From Chitinophagaceae bacterium (GTDB lineage: Bacteria > Bacteroidota > Bacteroidia > Chitinophagales > Chitinophagaceae), in assembly GCA_023957575.1 (NCBI GenBank), contig JAMLGU010000009.1, forward strand, positions 1 through 64,000: DNA of 64,000 nucleotides, in the 5' to 3' direction. The notes below the pieces were generated by a model. The model had not been told where the DNA came from and did not search any database. It saw only the letters and a program-made list of their open reading frames with translations. This document shows positions 8,295-16,624 of this stretch, piece by piece; position 1 is the stretch's first letter, and the number at the start of each line of letters is the position of its first letter. The translations under genes and the position numbers were made by a program.

Positions 8295-9302
8295 TTATAC
8301 CAGATTATTTGCCACTAAATACTCCGCAATTTGCACGGCATTGGTTGCAGCCCCTTTTCGTAAATTATCGCTTACTATCCACATATTCAGGGTTTTAGGT
8401 TGCGTTTCGTCTCGGCGAAGACGGCCAACAAAAACTTCATCTTTTTCGTGGGCATCTTTTGGCATGGGATATTGGGCATTGGCAGTATCATCTACCACCA
8501 CTATTCCCTGCGAAGCTTCCAATAAATTTTTAACATCGGACAAATCATATTCATTTTCAAATTCCACATTCACCGATTCGCTATGGCCGCCCATAACCGG
8601 AATACGCACTGTGGTGGCAGTAACCTTAATGCTGTCATCCCTTAGAATTTTATTCGTTTCCTTCACCATTTTCATTTCTTCTTTTGTGTAGCCGTTATCG
8701 GTAAATACATCAATTTGAGGAATTACATTCAGGTCAATTGGATATTTGTATGCCATTGGGTATTCTGCAACGCTGCCGGAGGCGGTTTTTGCACGTTCTC
8801 CCATCAACTGATCCACCGCCTTTTTACCGGTACCGGTTACACTCTGATAGGTAGAAACCACCACTCTTTTTATTTTATAGGCTTTGTGCAGGGGGTTTAA
8901 AGCAACGACCATTTGTATAGTGGAGCAATTCGGATTAGCAATAATTTTATCATTGATAGTTAAAATATCTGCGTTAATTTCAGGAACTACCAGCGGTTTT
9001 GTGGGATCCATACGCCATGCAGAGGAGTTATCTACCACAGTAATGCCGGCGGCGGCAAACTTAGGAGCCCATTCGGTGGAGGTGCCACCACCTGCAGAAA
9101 AAATAGCGATTGCAGGTTTTGCATCAATGGCATCCTGCATACCAATTACTTTGTATTTATTTCCCTTAAACTCTACTTCCTTACCCACACTCTTTTCTGA
9201 AGCAACGGGTAACAATTCGGTTACCGGAAAATTTCTCTCCGCTAAAACTTGTAACATTTTTGAGCCAACCAACCCGGTGGCGCCTACAACTGCAACTTTC
9301 AT
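8295..9302 (-). CDS. asd: Aspartate-semialdehyde dehydrogenase
   Basis: This cytoplasmic enzyme reduces aspartyl phosphate to aspartate semialdehyde with NADPH, the shared step toward lysine, threonine, methionine, isoleucine and diaminopimelate. The 335-residue product has the NADP-binding GATGLVG near the N terminus (residues 7-13), the catalytic cysteine C126 in NPNCST and H240 in MGGHSES, and is of normal family length. ATG at 9302 fits the start of the Rossmann fold directly. The gene appears monocistronic. Upstream lie a strong promoter, a tiny Lys/Thr-rich reading frame and a terminator hairpin, which together suggest control by transcription attenuation (see those entries). Confidence 0.95.
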   Translation of the reverse strand: MKVAVVGATGLVGSKMLQVLAERNFPVTELLPVASEKSVGKEVEFKGNKYKVIGMQDAIDAKPAIAIFSAGGGTSTEWAPKFAAAGITVVDNSSAWRMDPTKPLVVPEINADILTINDKIIANPNCSTIQMVVALNPLHKAYKIKRVVVSTYQSVTGTGKKAVDQLMGERAKTASGSVAEYPMAYKYPIDLNVIPQIDVFTDNGYTKEEMKMVKETNKILRDDSIKVTATTVRIPVMGGHSESVNVEFENEYDLSDVKNLLEASQGIVVVDDTANAQYPMPKDAHEKDEVFVGRLRRDETQPKTLNMWIVSDNLRKGAATNAVQIAEYLVANNLV

Positions 9303-9361
9303 TGATTTCTTTTTATTTTTTTTTAATTTATTTTAAACTGCCGATTTTTTGGGCAGGGGTC

Positions 9362-9391
9362 AAAAAAAGCCTCCCATTTTCACGGGAGGCC
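9362..9391 (-). terminator. Attenuator terminator in the asd leader
   Basis: On the minus strand GCCTCCC (9390 to 9384) and GGGAGGC (9375 to 9369) form a 7-bp G/C stem with an 8-base loop, extended by A/U pairs and followed by seven T. It lies between the leader promoter and asd, so transcripts must pass it to reach the gene. Its 5' arm is also complementary to CGGGAGG within the leader reading frame (9435 to 9429). Confidence 0.75.
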
Positions 9392-9421
9392 TTTTAAAGA
9401 ATTTATGTTTTCATACAAAAA

Positions 9422-9478
9422 TTACAAACCTCCCGCAGAATGTTTCTTTGTAACCTTAGTATGTTTCTTTATTATCAT
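9422..9478 (-). CDS. Lys/Thr-rich leader peptide of the asd attenuator
   Basis: The 18-codon reading frame gives MIIKKHTKVTKKHSAGGL, with five lysines, two threonines and two isoleucines, all products of the pathway that asd serves. The ATG lies 5 bases downstream of a strong -7 box, so translation would be leaderless. Codons for Ala15-Gly16-Gly17 contain the sequence that can pair with the 5' arm of the downstream terminator. A ribosome stalled early at Lys/Thr codons would leave that sequence free to form an antiterminator; one reaching the stop codon would cover it and allow termination. The frame is seen directly; the regulatory role is inferred from the arrangement. Confidence 0.6.
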   Translation of the reverse strand: MIIKKHTKVTKKHSAGGL

Positions 9479-9483
9479 GTGTG

Positions 9484-9515
9484 CAAAGGTAATACCCGAA
9501 ATCAAATCATCCAAA
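9484..9515 (-). promoter_or_regulatory. Strong Bacteroidota promoter for the asd leader
   Basis: On the minus strand TTTG (9515-9512), a 20-base spacer and TACCTTTG (9491-9484) match the Bacteroidota consensus TTTG-N19-23-TAnnTTTG. The expected start site falls at or next to the leader ATG at 9478. Confidence 0.75.
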
Positions 9516-9658
9516 TTTAATTGCCTTTTTTAAAAAAAAATAAAAAATGTATCCCTGTTTTTGAATACATTTCAAAAATAACTCGGTTTTTTAAAATTAT
9601 AAAACAAGTTAGTAAAACCATGCGTCAGGTTCGTTGCTTATCAAAAATTCAATTAGAT

Positions 9659-10316
9659 GCCACGAATTCACGAATAATTTATTCCACAACAACCCAAACC
9701 TCATTCGTGCATTGGTGGCTCCCAAACGATCGCCAAGAATTCACCAAGAATTTATTCCACAACACTCCCAAGCCCCATTCGTGCATTTGTGGCTCCCAAA
9801 CGATTGCCACGAATTCACGAATAATTTATTCCACAACACTCCAAACCTCATTCATGCATTAGTGGCTGTCAAACAGATGCCACGAATTCATGAAGAATTT
9901 ATTCCACAATACTCCAAACCTCATTTGTGCATTAGCGGCTTCCAAACGATTGCCACGAATTCACGAAGAATTTATTCCACAACAACCCAAACCCCATTCG
10001 TGCATTAGTGGCTCCCAAACGATTGCCACGAATTCACGAAGAATTTATTCCACAACACCCCAAGCCCCATTCGTGCATTTGTGGCTGCCAAACGATTGCC
10101 ACGAATTCACCAAGAATTTACCCTAAAACACACCAACCCCATTCGTGCATTAGTGGCTCCCAAACGATTGCCACGAATTCACGAATAATTTATTCCACAA
10201 CACCCCAAGCCTCATTCGTGTATTGGTGGCTCCTAAACGATTGCCACGAATTCACGAAGAATTTATTCCACAACACTCCAAACCTCATTCATGCATTAGT
10301 GGCTGCCAAACTCTAT
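9659..10316. repeat. Nine-copy 73-bp tandem array of palindromic units
   Basis: Units begin at 9659, 9732, 9806, 9879, 9952, 10025, 10098, 10170 and 10243, a spacing of 72-74 bases. Each unit has GCCACGAATTCACGAA, about 28 bases, then ATTCGTGCATTAGTGGC, which is nearly the reverse complement of the first part, then about 12 bases of linker. Each unit can therefore fold into a hairpin with a 16-bp stem. It resembles REP-type palindromes common in Bacteroidota but in an ordered tandem array. No gene is believable inside it. Confidence 0.9.
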
Positions 10317-10618
10317 CTGCCTTTTACAGAAATTATATCAGATTGATTTTTGAAAACTCCGGTTTTATTAGTCAGAAACCACATAATGGTAAAGGAGGGT
10401 ATAAAATCTGCGCCGGGTAAAGCCTCTTCCAGAAAGTTAAACGCTCCGCCAATCATCCCTTTTTTCCCTCCAAAAGTATAGGCAAAAATAATTGCCGACA
10501 AGGGAGCCCATACAACATCCGACAGTTCACCCAGGCCGGGTACCGCATAAGACAAATAACCAATGGCATCCATGATAATGCAAAACAGAAGCGATGGCGA
10601 TTTTTGAATCTTTGTCAT
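10313..10618 (-). CDS. Small integral membrane protein, conserved-looking, function unknown
   Basis: The 101-residue product has about three hydrophobic segments (roughly residues 9-30, 35-52 and 70-90) with glycines and a GGKKG turn between the second and third. There is no catalytic motif. It ends at the edge of the 73-bp repeat array, so its last few codons may have been altered by repeat spread. It sits downstream of the PfkB kinase gene on the same strand, about 105 bases away. I do not know a function. The coherent membrane topology supports a real gene. Confidence 0.65.
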   Translation of the reverse strand: MTKIQKSPSLLFCIIMDAIGYLSYAVPGLGELSDVVWAPLSAIIFAYTFGGKKGMIGGAFNFLEEALPGADFIPSFTIMWFLTNKTGVFKNQSDIISVKGR

Positions 10619-10723
10619 TTTGAAAAGAAGTTTTTGGAAAGAGCATAAAAATACGCTCTTCGTTGTATGACAGATAAAACAGGACGCAAAAAATCGGTAA
10701 ACAACCTTTTTTGAGGGGTAAAA

Positions 10724-11644
10724 TTAAAACGCTGTCTCAAATTGGGTCAGCTCTCTAAACAACCTGATACGTTTGTTTAAATCGGCTCTTGAAATTTCTT
10801 TGAGTTTTGTATTACCAAACTTTTCTACACAAAAACTAGCCATTGCCGAGCCTACAATTATTGCCTTTTTCATATTTTCAAAACTAACACTGTTAGTTTT
10901 GGCAAGATACCCCATAAAACCGCCGGCAAAAGTATCGCCTGCACCGGTGGGATCAAATACATCTTCAAGCGGAAAAGCAGGTGCAAAGAATACTTTATGT
11001 TTATTAAAAAGTAGCGCTCCGTGTTCGCCTTTTTTGATAATCAGATACTTAGGACCCATTTTCATAATTTCCTTTGCCGCCTTTACCAGCGAAAACTGAT
11101 GGGTTAGCTCTCTTGCCTCAGCATCATTTACAAGCAGTAAATCTACTTTTTGCAATACTTTTTTCAAATCGGGCATTGCCGTTTCCATCCAAAAATTCAT
11201 GGTATCCATCACAATGAGCTTTGGTTTTTTCCTAAGCTGTTCTATCACCCTCAATTGCAATTTGGGCATCAGGTTGCCCAGCATTACAAAATTGGCATCC
11301 TGATAACTGTCCGGCACTATCGGATTAAAATCTTCCAATACATTCAAATCCGTAACAAGGGTATCCCTGCTATTCATATCTTCGTGGTAACGGCCTTTCC
11401 AGAAAAATGATTTTTTGTTTTTTACCCTTTCCACTCCATCCAAAACGATACCTCTTTTTGCCATTGCCGACAGTTCTTCCTGTGGAAAATCGTACCCAAT
11501 TATTGATATCTGCTGAACAGGTTTTGTAAAGAAGCTTGCAGCATAAGCGGCATAAGTGGCAGAGCCGCCCACAATTTTGTTTGCTTTTCCAAAAGGGGTT
11601 TCTACTGCGTCAAAGGCCATTGTGCCCACTGTAATTAAAGACAT
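10724..11644 (-). CDS. PfkB-family carbohydrate/nucleoside kinase
   Basis: The 306-residue protein is a ribokinase-fold cytoplasmic kinase that transfers phosphate from ATP to a sugar or nucleoside. The glycine motif VGGSAT at 25-30 and the PfkB signature DPTGAGDTF at 231-239, with catalytic base D237, are intact. Length is normal for the family. The substrate cannot be read from the sequence; adenosine, ribose and fructose-type substrates are all possible. A -7 box TACTTTTG on the minus strand (11681-11674) lies about 30 bases before the start. It is divergent from the TetR gene at 11784, which could regulate it. Confidence 0.85.
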   Translation of the reverse strand: MSLITVGTMAFDAVETPFGKANKIVGGSATYAAYAASFFTKPVQQISIIGYDFPQEELSAMAKRGIVLDGVERVKNKKSFFWKGRYHEDMNSRDTLVTDLNVLEDFNPIVPDSYQDANFVMLGNLMPKLQLRVIEQLRKKPKLIVMDTMNFWMETAMPDLKKVLQKVDLLLVNDAEARELTHQFSLVKAAKEIMKMGPKYLIIKKGEHGALLFNKHKVFFAPAFPLEDVFDPTGAGDTFAGGFMGYLAKTNSVSFENMKKAIIVGSAMASFCVEKFGNTKLKEISRADLNKRIRLFRELTQFETAF

Positions 11645-11783
11645 ATCAATTGAATTGGTAAAAAATAATCCTGCAAAAGTAAATGATTATGTTTTAGATA
11701 GATGTAATAAAATTATCAAATTTTTTAGAAAAAAGATAAAATTTTATTTGTATATTTCTCCCTGAAAAAGTATTGCTTAAATT

Positions 11784-12371
11784 ATGAGTGTAACCATTTC
11801 GAAAAAAACTGCCAGACGGGCTATGATATTGAAAATGGCAGCCAAAATGTTTAGGGAGTATGGATTTGCGAGCACAACCATGCGCGACCTTGCAAAAAAC
11901 ATTGGAATAGAAGCTGCCAGTTTATACAATCATATCAAATCAAAAAATGAAATGCTGGAGGAAATTGTAACCGGCATGGCTAATGATTGCAAAGCGCATC
12001 TGGAAGATATTGAGCAAAAAAATACAACCGCCTTAGCGAAAATAGAATCACTGATTCGTTTTCATACCCAAATGATGCTCTACCATTTTGAAGAATATTC
12101 TGTGATGGTAAACGAATGGATGCACCTGGGCCCATCTGTACTGCCACAGTTTATTGCCGACAGAAGAGATTATGTAAAGCGGATGGAAGCCATTATACAA
12201 AAGGGCATTGACGGCAATGGGCTAAAACCAATAATGCCTTACGTTGTGGTGTTAAACATCCTCTCCTCCGTAAGGGGCTTAGAATTCTGGCACAAAAGTT
12301 CCAAAACCCATACGGCTGAAGAAATGGAAGAAAATATGGTAAAACATTTGATGGAGGGAATAAGACTATAA
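11784..12371 (+). CDS. TetR-family transcriptional regulator
   Basis: The 195-residue protein has a TetR-type helix-turn-helix at about residues 12-58 (FREYGFASTTMRDLAKNIGI, then SLYNHIKSK) and a C-terminal ligand and dimerisation domain with no recognisable specificity. It is divergent from the PfkB kinase with about 140 bases between the starts, so it may control that gene and itself. The C-terminal part is reminiscent of regulators of acyl-CoA or fatty acid metabolism, but that is weak. It lies upstream of, and in the same direction as, the polysaccharide utilization locus, separated from it by about 150 bases. Confidence 0.85.
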   Translation: MSVTISKKTARRAMILKMAAKMFREYGFASTTMRDLAKNIGIEAASLYNHIKSKNEMLEEIVTGMANDCKAHLEDIEQKNTTALAKIESLIRFHTQMMLYHFEEYSVMVNEWMHLGPSVLPQFIADRRDYVKRMEAIIQKGIDGNGLKPIMPYVVVLNILSSVRGLEFWHKSSKTHTAEEMEENMVKHLMEGIRL

Positions 12372-12523
12372 AAAATAAATTTCTATAATCCGGCAAGGTT
12401 ATTGATTAAACATTAAAAAAACTTTTTGATTTTTGAAAATGCCGATTATAAATAATTGACACCAATATTGCCTCTTGCTAACAACACGATTTATAAGTAT
12501 TTTTAACCTTTAAATCTATTGGT

Positions 12524-15500
12524 TTGTTAGTTGATTTGCAGAAAATATTTTCATTGTTCCTCTTTAGCTTACTTCTTCTGGAGGGTTATTCGGAAAACGC
12601 TCCCCGCTTTAGTCATCTGACAGTAGAGGACGGCCTTTCCAACAGTTCTGTCCTATCTACATTTCAGGACTATAAAGGTTTTATTTGGTTGGGAACCAGA
12701 GACGGACTTAACCGTTATGATGGAAAAAGAATCACCATTTATCGTGATTTTTACAAAAACAATCCAAAAGGCCCCAATGTAAAAATAAATTGTATTGCAG
12801 AAGACAAATTGCAAAACCTATGGATTGGCACCAATAACGGTTTATATATTTATAACCCTGTTGAAGACAAGTTCAGTATTATTATATACGACTACATCAA
12901 TTTCATTTTTGAAGACGACGAAGGCAGCCTGTGGATTGGCACTACTACCGGACTATATCTCGCCAAAGCCTTCGCCCCGGATAAACATAAAATTACATAT
13001 ATAAAATACGAAGGCAAGGACAAACAGATTTTTCAGAATACACAATGTATAGTCCAAAAGCCTGACAAACAACTGATTTTAGGAAGTACAGCGGGCTTTT
13101 TTTCACTTCAAAAAAAAGAAGAAGCAATTTATGTAACAAGACATTCAAGCATGAAGCAGGTAAACATAATTACCATGAGTATAGATTCCACCGGCCACAT
13201 TTGGGCAGGGTCTAATACAGATGGGTTGTACAAGATTGATAACACCTTTAAAGCAGTAAAACATTACACTGAAGGAAATAATTCGGAAAACATTCTTAGT
13301 AATAATGTAAGAAAAGTTATCATAGATAAAAAAGGCCAAATATGGATAGGAACACTAAAAGGCTTGAACCGATATAATTATGCTACCAATAAAATTGATG
13401 CATGGGTGCACCATCCAGGCGATCCATACAGCATAAACTATAACTCGATTTATGATATTTTTGAAGACAAGCAGGGAAGTGTATGGATAGGCACTTATTA
13501 TGGTGGTGCAAACAGAATTGACGCTTTCTCTACACCATTTGAAGTGTATCAAAACTCATCTGACCCCAACAGCCTGAGCAGCAATATTATTAGCGCTATT
13601 TCATCTTCTACTCCACAATCACTTTGGGTAGGAACAGAAGCCGAAGGATTAAATCAACTGAATTTAAAAAACAAAACTGTAACTCGGTATAATACAGCGA
13701 GCAAAAAGCTACTTACTTCCAATTTGGTAAAAACAATTTATCGCGACCATTCTAATGCCTTATGGATTGGCTTTTTTGCCGGAGGATTAAATGTTAGTAA
13801 AAATGAAGGTCTCAGTTTTTCGGCATTTACAAGTGAAAACAGCAGGCTCAGATCAAATGATGTAACCAGTATCATAGAAGATAATGAAGGCAGACTATGG
13901 ATAGGACAGCAGGAAGTGGGCATTGACATTTTTGATAAGGCTCGGAAAAGCATACATAAACTTTCGGAAGTATTTCCAAAAACAAATTTACCCAAAGAAG
14001 GCATTACTTGTTTGTTTAAGGACCTTACAGGAAATATATTCATTGGTACCAGAAAAAGCGTTTATTTAATGAGAAACAATCCATCCGACAGCCTTAAAAC
14101 CCTTGAGAAAATTTTCCCCGACGAAAACCAGATGACTTATATAAATTGTATTACAGAAGACGAAAACCAAACAATCTGGATAGGCAGTTCACTTGGGCTT
14201 ACCCATTATTTGCCGGCAACAAATAAAACCACAACTTACACCATAGATAACGGATTGCCGGATAATAAAGTAGTAGCTATTGTAGAAGATGAAAATAATA
14301 ATCTTTGGCTGAGTACGAATAAAGGAATTTCAAAATTTAACCTTGTGGAAAAGCGCTTTGCAAACTATAAAAAACCAGATGGTTTGCCGGGCGATGTTTT
14401 TAACTACAACTCTGCTTACAAAGACAGACAAGGAAGAATTTTTTTTGGCAGCTATAACGGGCTTGTTGATTTTAATCCTACAACCATTGAAATCAATAAT
14501 CATTCCCCCGAAATCACTTTGACAAAACTCGAAATTAATGATCGGGAAGTAAGGGTTGCCGACAAATCTTCTGTTCTGAAAAAAAATATTTCAGAAATAA
14601 AAAATATTCGTTTCAGCCACAATCAGTCCGATGTAATTATTGACTATGCCGTATTAAATTTTATCAAACCCAATAAAAACCTCTCAGCCTATCAGCTTGT
14701 GGATTATAATAATGAGTGGGTTTACACCAATGAGCACAGAGCCTTTTTTCGCAATCTGGAACCGGGCAATTATACCCTTTTTATAAAAGCTTCAAACAAT
14801 GACGGGCTATGGAGTAAGTCTGTCAAAATGCTGCAAATAAGAGTAGATCCGCCTTTTTGGCTTACATGGTGGGCTTATACATTTTACTTTTTGTTGTTGA
14901 TTTCTGTAATGACGGCAATCTTCCGTTTCTTTAATTCCAGAAAAGAGCTGCAGCGCAAACTTCATTATGAACATGAACTCAATCTCAGACAGCAGGAACT
15001 CCAAAACATGAAAACGAATTTCTTCACACACATGTCGCACGAACTGCGTACACCACTTACACTTATTCAAGGCCCTGCGGAGATGCTGGTAGAAAAATCA
15101 AAAGAAAATAGTATCGAAAGAAAACTTGCACAGTCAATTCAATCTAATTCTGACAGACTATTGCATCTCACCAATACCATCATGGATTTCATGAAGGCTG
15201 ACTCAGGTGCATTGAAACTAAATATTGTCAGCGTTAATTTTATAAAATTTGCAAGAGATGTTTTTGAAAAATTTACATTGGCAGCCGACAAAAAAAATAT
15301 TTATTATAACTTTAAATCAGATTTTGAGGAACTCAATTTGCCGATTGACTCTTACTATATGGAAATAGTTCTGACGAATCTGCTGTCCAATGCAATTAAG
15401 TTTGCTGATAAAAACGGAGAAGTGTTGATGCACATTAATGACCATAATGAATCCGAAATTAAAGTCAACATTCTTGATAATGGCCTCGGCGTACCAATAG

Positions 15501-15697
15501 AAACAGAAAAAAGTTTGTTTTTGGAATTCTTTCAGGCCAGTCCGAAAGAACAAAAACAAAAAGGTTCCGGAATTGGGCTGGCACTAACTAAAAAATTGGT
15601 AGAACTCCAAAATGGTAAAATCGAATATAAGAGAATTGAAAAATATTTAAATGAAATTGATTATACATGTTTTGGTATAACACTTAAAAAAGTGTAA
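12524..15697 (+). CDS. Reg_prop/Y_Y_Y sensor histidine kinase of the PUL (no receiver domain)
   Basis: The product of about 1057 residues begins with a hydrophobic export signal. It then has two seven-bladed propellers of reg_prop repeats (the recurrent L/VWIGT pattern through about residue 690), a Y_Y_Y domain, one transmembrane segment near residues 783-805, a HisKA domain with the phosphorylated histidine in SHELRTP (H839), and an ATPase domain with NLLSNAIKFA, DNGLGVP and GSGIGLAL. The sensor domain is periplasmic and would detect oligosaccharide released by the locus. The usual fused receiver and AraC parts are missing and are encoded by the next gene, 9 bases downstream. The start is TTG at 12524 or a nearby alternative; no ATG fits. 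Confidence 0.9.
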   Translation: MLVDLQKIFSLFLFSLLLLEGYSENAPRFSHLTVEDGLSNSSVLSTFQDYKGFIWLGTRDGLNRYDGKRITIYRDFYKNNPKGPNVKINCIAEDKLQNLWIGTNNGLYIYNPVEDKFSIIIYDYINFIFEDDEGSLWIGTTTGLYLAKAFAPDKHKITYIKYEGKDKQIFQNTQCIVQKPDKQLILGSTAGFFSLQKKEEAIYVTRHSSMKQVNIITMSIDSTGHIWAGSNTDGLYKIDNTFKAVKHYTEGNNSENILSNNVRKVIIDKKGQIWIGTLKGLNRYNYATNKIDAWVHHPGDPYSINYNSIYDIFEDKQGSVWIGTYYGGANRIDAFSTPFEVYQNSSDPNSLSSNIISAISSSTPQSLWVGTEAEGLNQLNLKNKTVTRYNTASKKLLTSNLVKTIYRDHSNALWIGFFAGGLNVSKNEGLSFSAFTSENSRLRSNDVTSIIEDNEGRLWIGQQEVGIDIFDKARKSIHKLSEVFPKTNLPKEGITCLFKDLTGNIFIGTRKSVYLMRNNPSDSLKTLEKIFPDENQMTYINCITEDENQTIWIGSSLGLTHYLPATNKTTTYTIDNGLPDNKVVAIVEDENNNLWLSTNKGISKFNLVEKRFANYKKPDGLPGDVFNYNSAYKDRQGRIFFGSYNGLVDFNPTTIEINNHSPEITLTKLEINDREVRVADKSSVLKKNISEIKNIRFSHNQSDVIIDYAVLNFIKPNKNLSAYQLVDYNNEWVYTNEHRAFFRNLEPGNYTLFIKASNNDGLWSKSVKMLQIRVDPPFWLTWWAYTFYFLLLISVMTAIFRFFNSRKELQRKLHYEHELNLRQQELQNMKTNFFTHMSHELRTPLTLIQGPAEMLVEKSKENSIERKLAQSIQSNSDRLLHLTNTIMDFMKADSGALKLNIVSVNFIKFARDVFEKFTLAADKKNIYYNFKSDFEELNLPIDSYYMEIVLTNLLSNAIKFADKNGEVLMHINDHNESEIKVNILDNGLGVPIETEKSLFLEFFQASPKEQKQKGSGIGLALTKKLVELQNGKIEYKRIEKYLNEIDYTCFGITLKKV

Positions 15698-15706
15698 TAA
15701 TAAAAT

Positions 15707-16465
15707 ATGAATAGGAAAAAAATGCTGATAGTAGAAGACAATGCTGAGGTAAGAGATTTTTTAAATCTTTGCCTGGAAGGTGAATTTGATGTTGCTCAGG
15801 CAGAAAACGGAAAATTCGGACTCGAAATGGCATTTGAAGATATCCCTGACCTCATCATTACCGATGTGGCAATGCCGGAAATGGACGGAAATGAGTTTTG
15901 CCGGATTATTAAAAATGATGAGAGAACCAGTCATATTCCTGTGATAATGCTAACAGCCAAAACCGAAGTGGAGCAACAAATTGAAGGGCTTGAGAGTGGC
16001 GCAGACATCTACCTCACCAAACCTTTCAGCATCAAAGTACTTCAATCCTATATTAAAAACTTACTGAACGCTAAAGAAACGTTGAGGAAATTTTTCAGCC
16101 AGAAAATATTAATCGAACCGCTCGACATTGAGGTCGGCAGTGTAGATAAGAAATTTATGGAAAGACTGATGGATATTATCAATAATAACCTCAATAATCC
16201 TGATTTTCATATTAACGACCTTTCTAAACAGATTGGTATGAGCACTGCAGTTTTGTATAAAAAGTTTAATGCGTTGGTACAAATGCCCGTTGCCGAGTTT
16301 ATTAAAACGCTTCGATTAAAAAAAGCATCCAAACTCCTGAAGGACAAAAGCCTTAATATTTCGGAAGTGGCCTGGGAGGTAGGATTCAATGACAGAAAAT
16401 ACTTTAGTAAGGAGTTTAAAAAATTTTTTGGGTACAATCCCAGCGAATTACCGGATATTGGCTGA
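15707..16465 (+). CDS. Response regulator with AraC-type DNA-binding domain
   Basis: The 252-residue protein has a receiver domain with phosphoacceptor D53 (ITDVAMPEMDG), acidic pair E10/D11 and K105 in TKPF. After a linker of about 35 residues comes an AraC/XylS helix-turn-helix domain ending in GFNDRKYFSKEFKKFFGYNPSE. It is the natural partner of the sensor kinase encoded just upstream. Together they equal the domain content of a Bacteroidota hybrid two-component system split into two polypeptides. It should activate the downstream GH88-susCD-lyase operon. Domain boundaries are complete on both sides, so the split is not an obvious frameshift. Confidence 0.92.
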   Translation: MNRKKMLIVEDNAEVRDFLNLCLEGEFDVAQAENGKFGLEMAFEDIPDLIITDVAMPEMDGNEFCRIIKNDERTSHIPVIMLTAKTEVEQQIEGLESGADIYLTKPFSIKVLQSYIKNLLNAKETLRKFFSQKILIEPLDIEVGSVDKKFMERLMDIINNNLNNPDFHINDLSKQIGMSTAVLYKKFNALVQMPVAEFIKTLRLKKASKLLKDKSLNISEVAWEVGFNDRKYFSKEFKKFFGYNPSELPDIG

Positions 16466-16480
16466 TTTAAATAAGTTTTT

Positions 16481-16506
16481 ACCCCTAAATCAATAAAAAC
16501 GACCCC
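16481..16506 (+). promoter_or_regulatory. Candidate response-regulator site ahead of the PUL operon
   Basis: ACCCC at 16481-16485 and at 16502-16506 form direct repeats 21 bp apart, two helical turns, the spacing AraC-type dimers commonly use. They lie about 120 bases before the GH88 start. This is pattern-based and modest evidence. Confidence 0.3.
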
Positions 16507-16624
16507 CTCATTTCTTCCGAATCTGAGCGAAATTTGTAACCGAATTGCAGCAGAGATTTTTTTTCATTTTTTTTATTTGTACCGGTGTTGATTGGCTTTG
16601 CAATTTGATTAAATTTTCAACGAT

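Noticed and set aside
8341..9336. Plus-strand open frames opposite asd
   Set aside because: They are shadows of asd codons; asd has complete catalytic motifs and a clear start.
9659..10316. CRISPR array
   Set aside because: Whole 73-bp units are similar, with no unique spacers between short identical repeats, and no cas genes are near.
9521..10420. Several overlapping open frames of 65-124 codons running through the 73-bp repeats
   Set aside because: They are translations of the tandem repeat in cycling frames (73 is not a multiple of 3), have no start context and resemble nothing.
12524..16465. Sequencing frameshift splitting a one-piece hybrid sensor regulator
   Set aside because: The kinase ends naturally after its ATPase domain, there is a separate ATG and RBS-like context, and both domains are complete.
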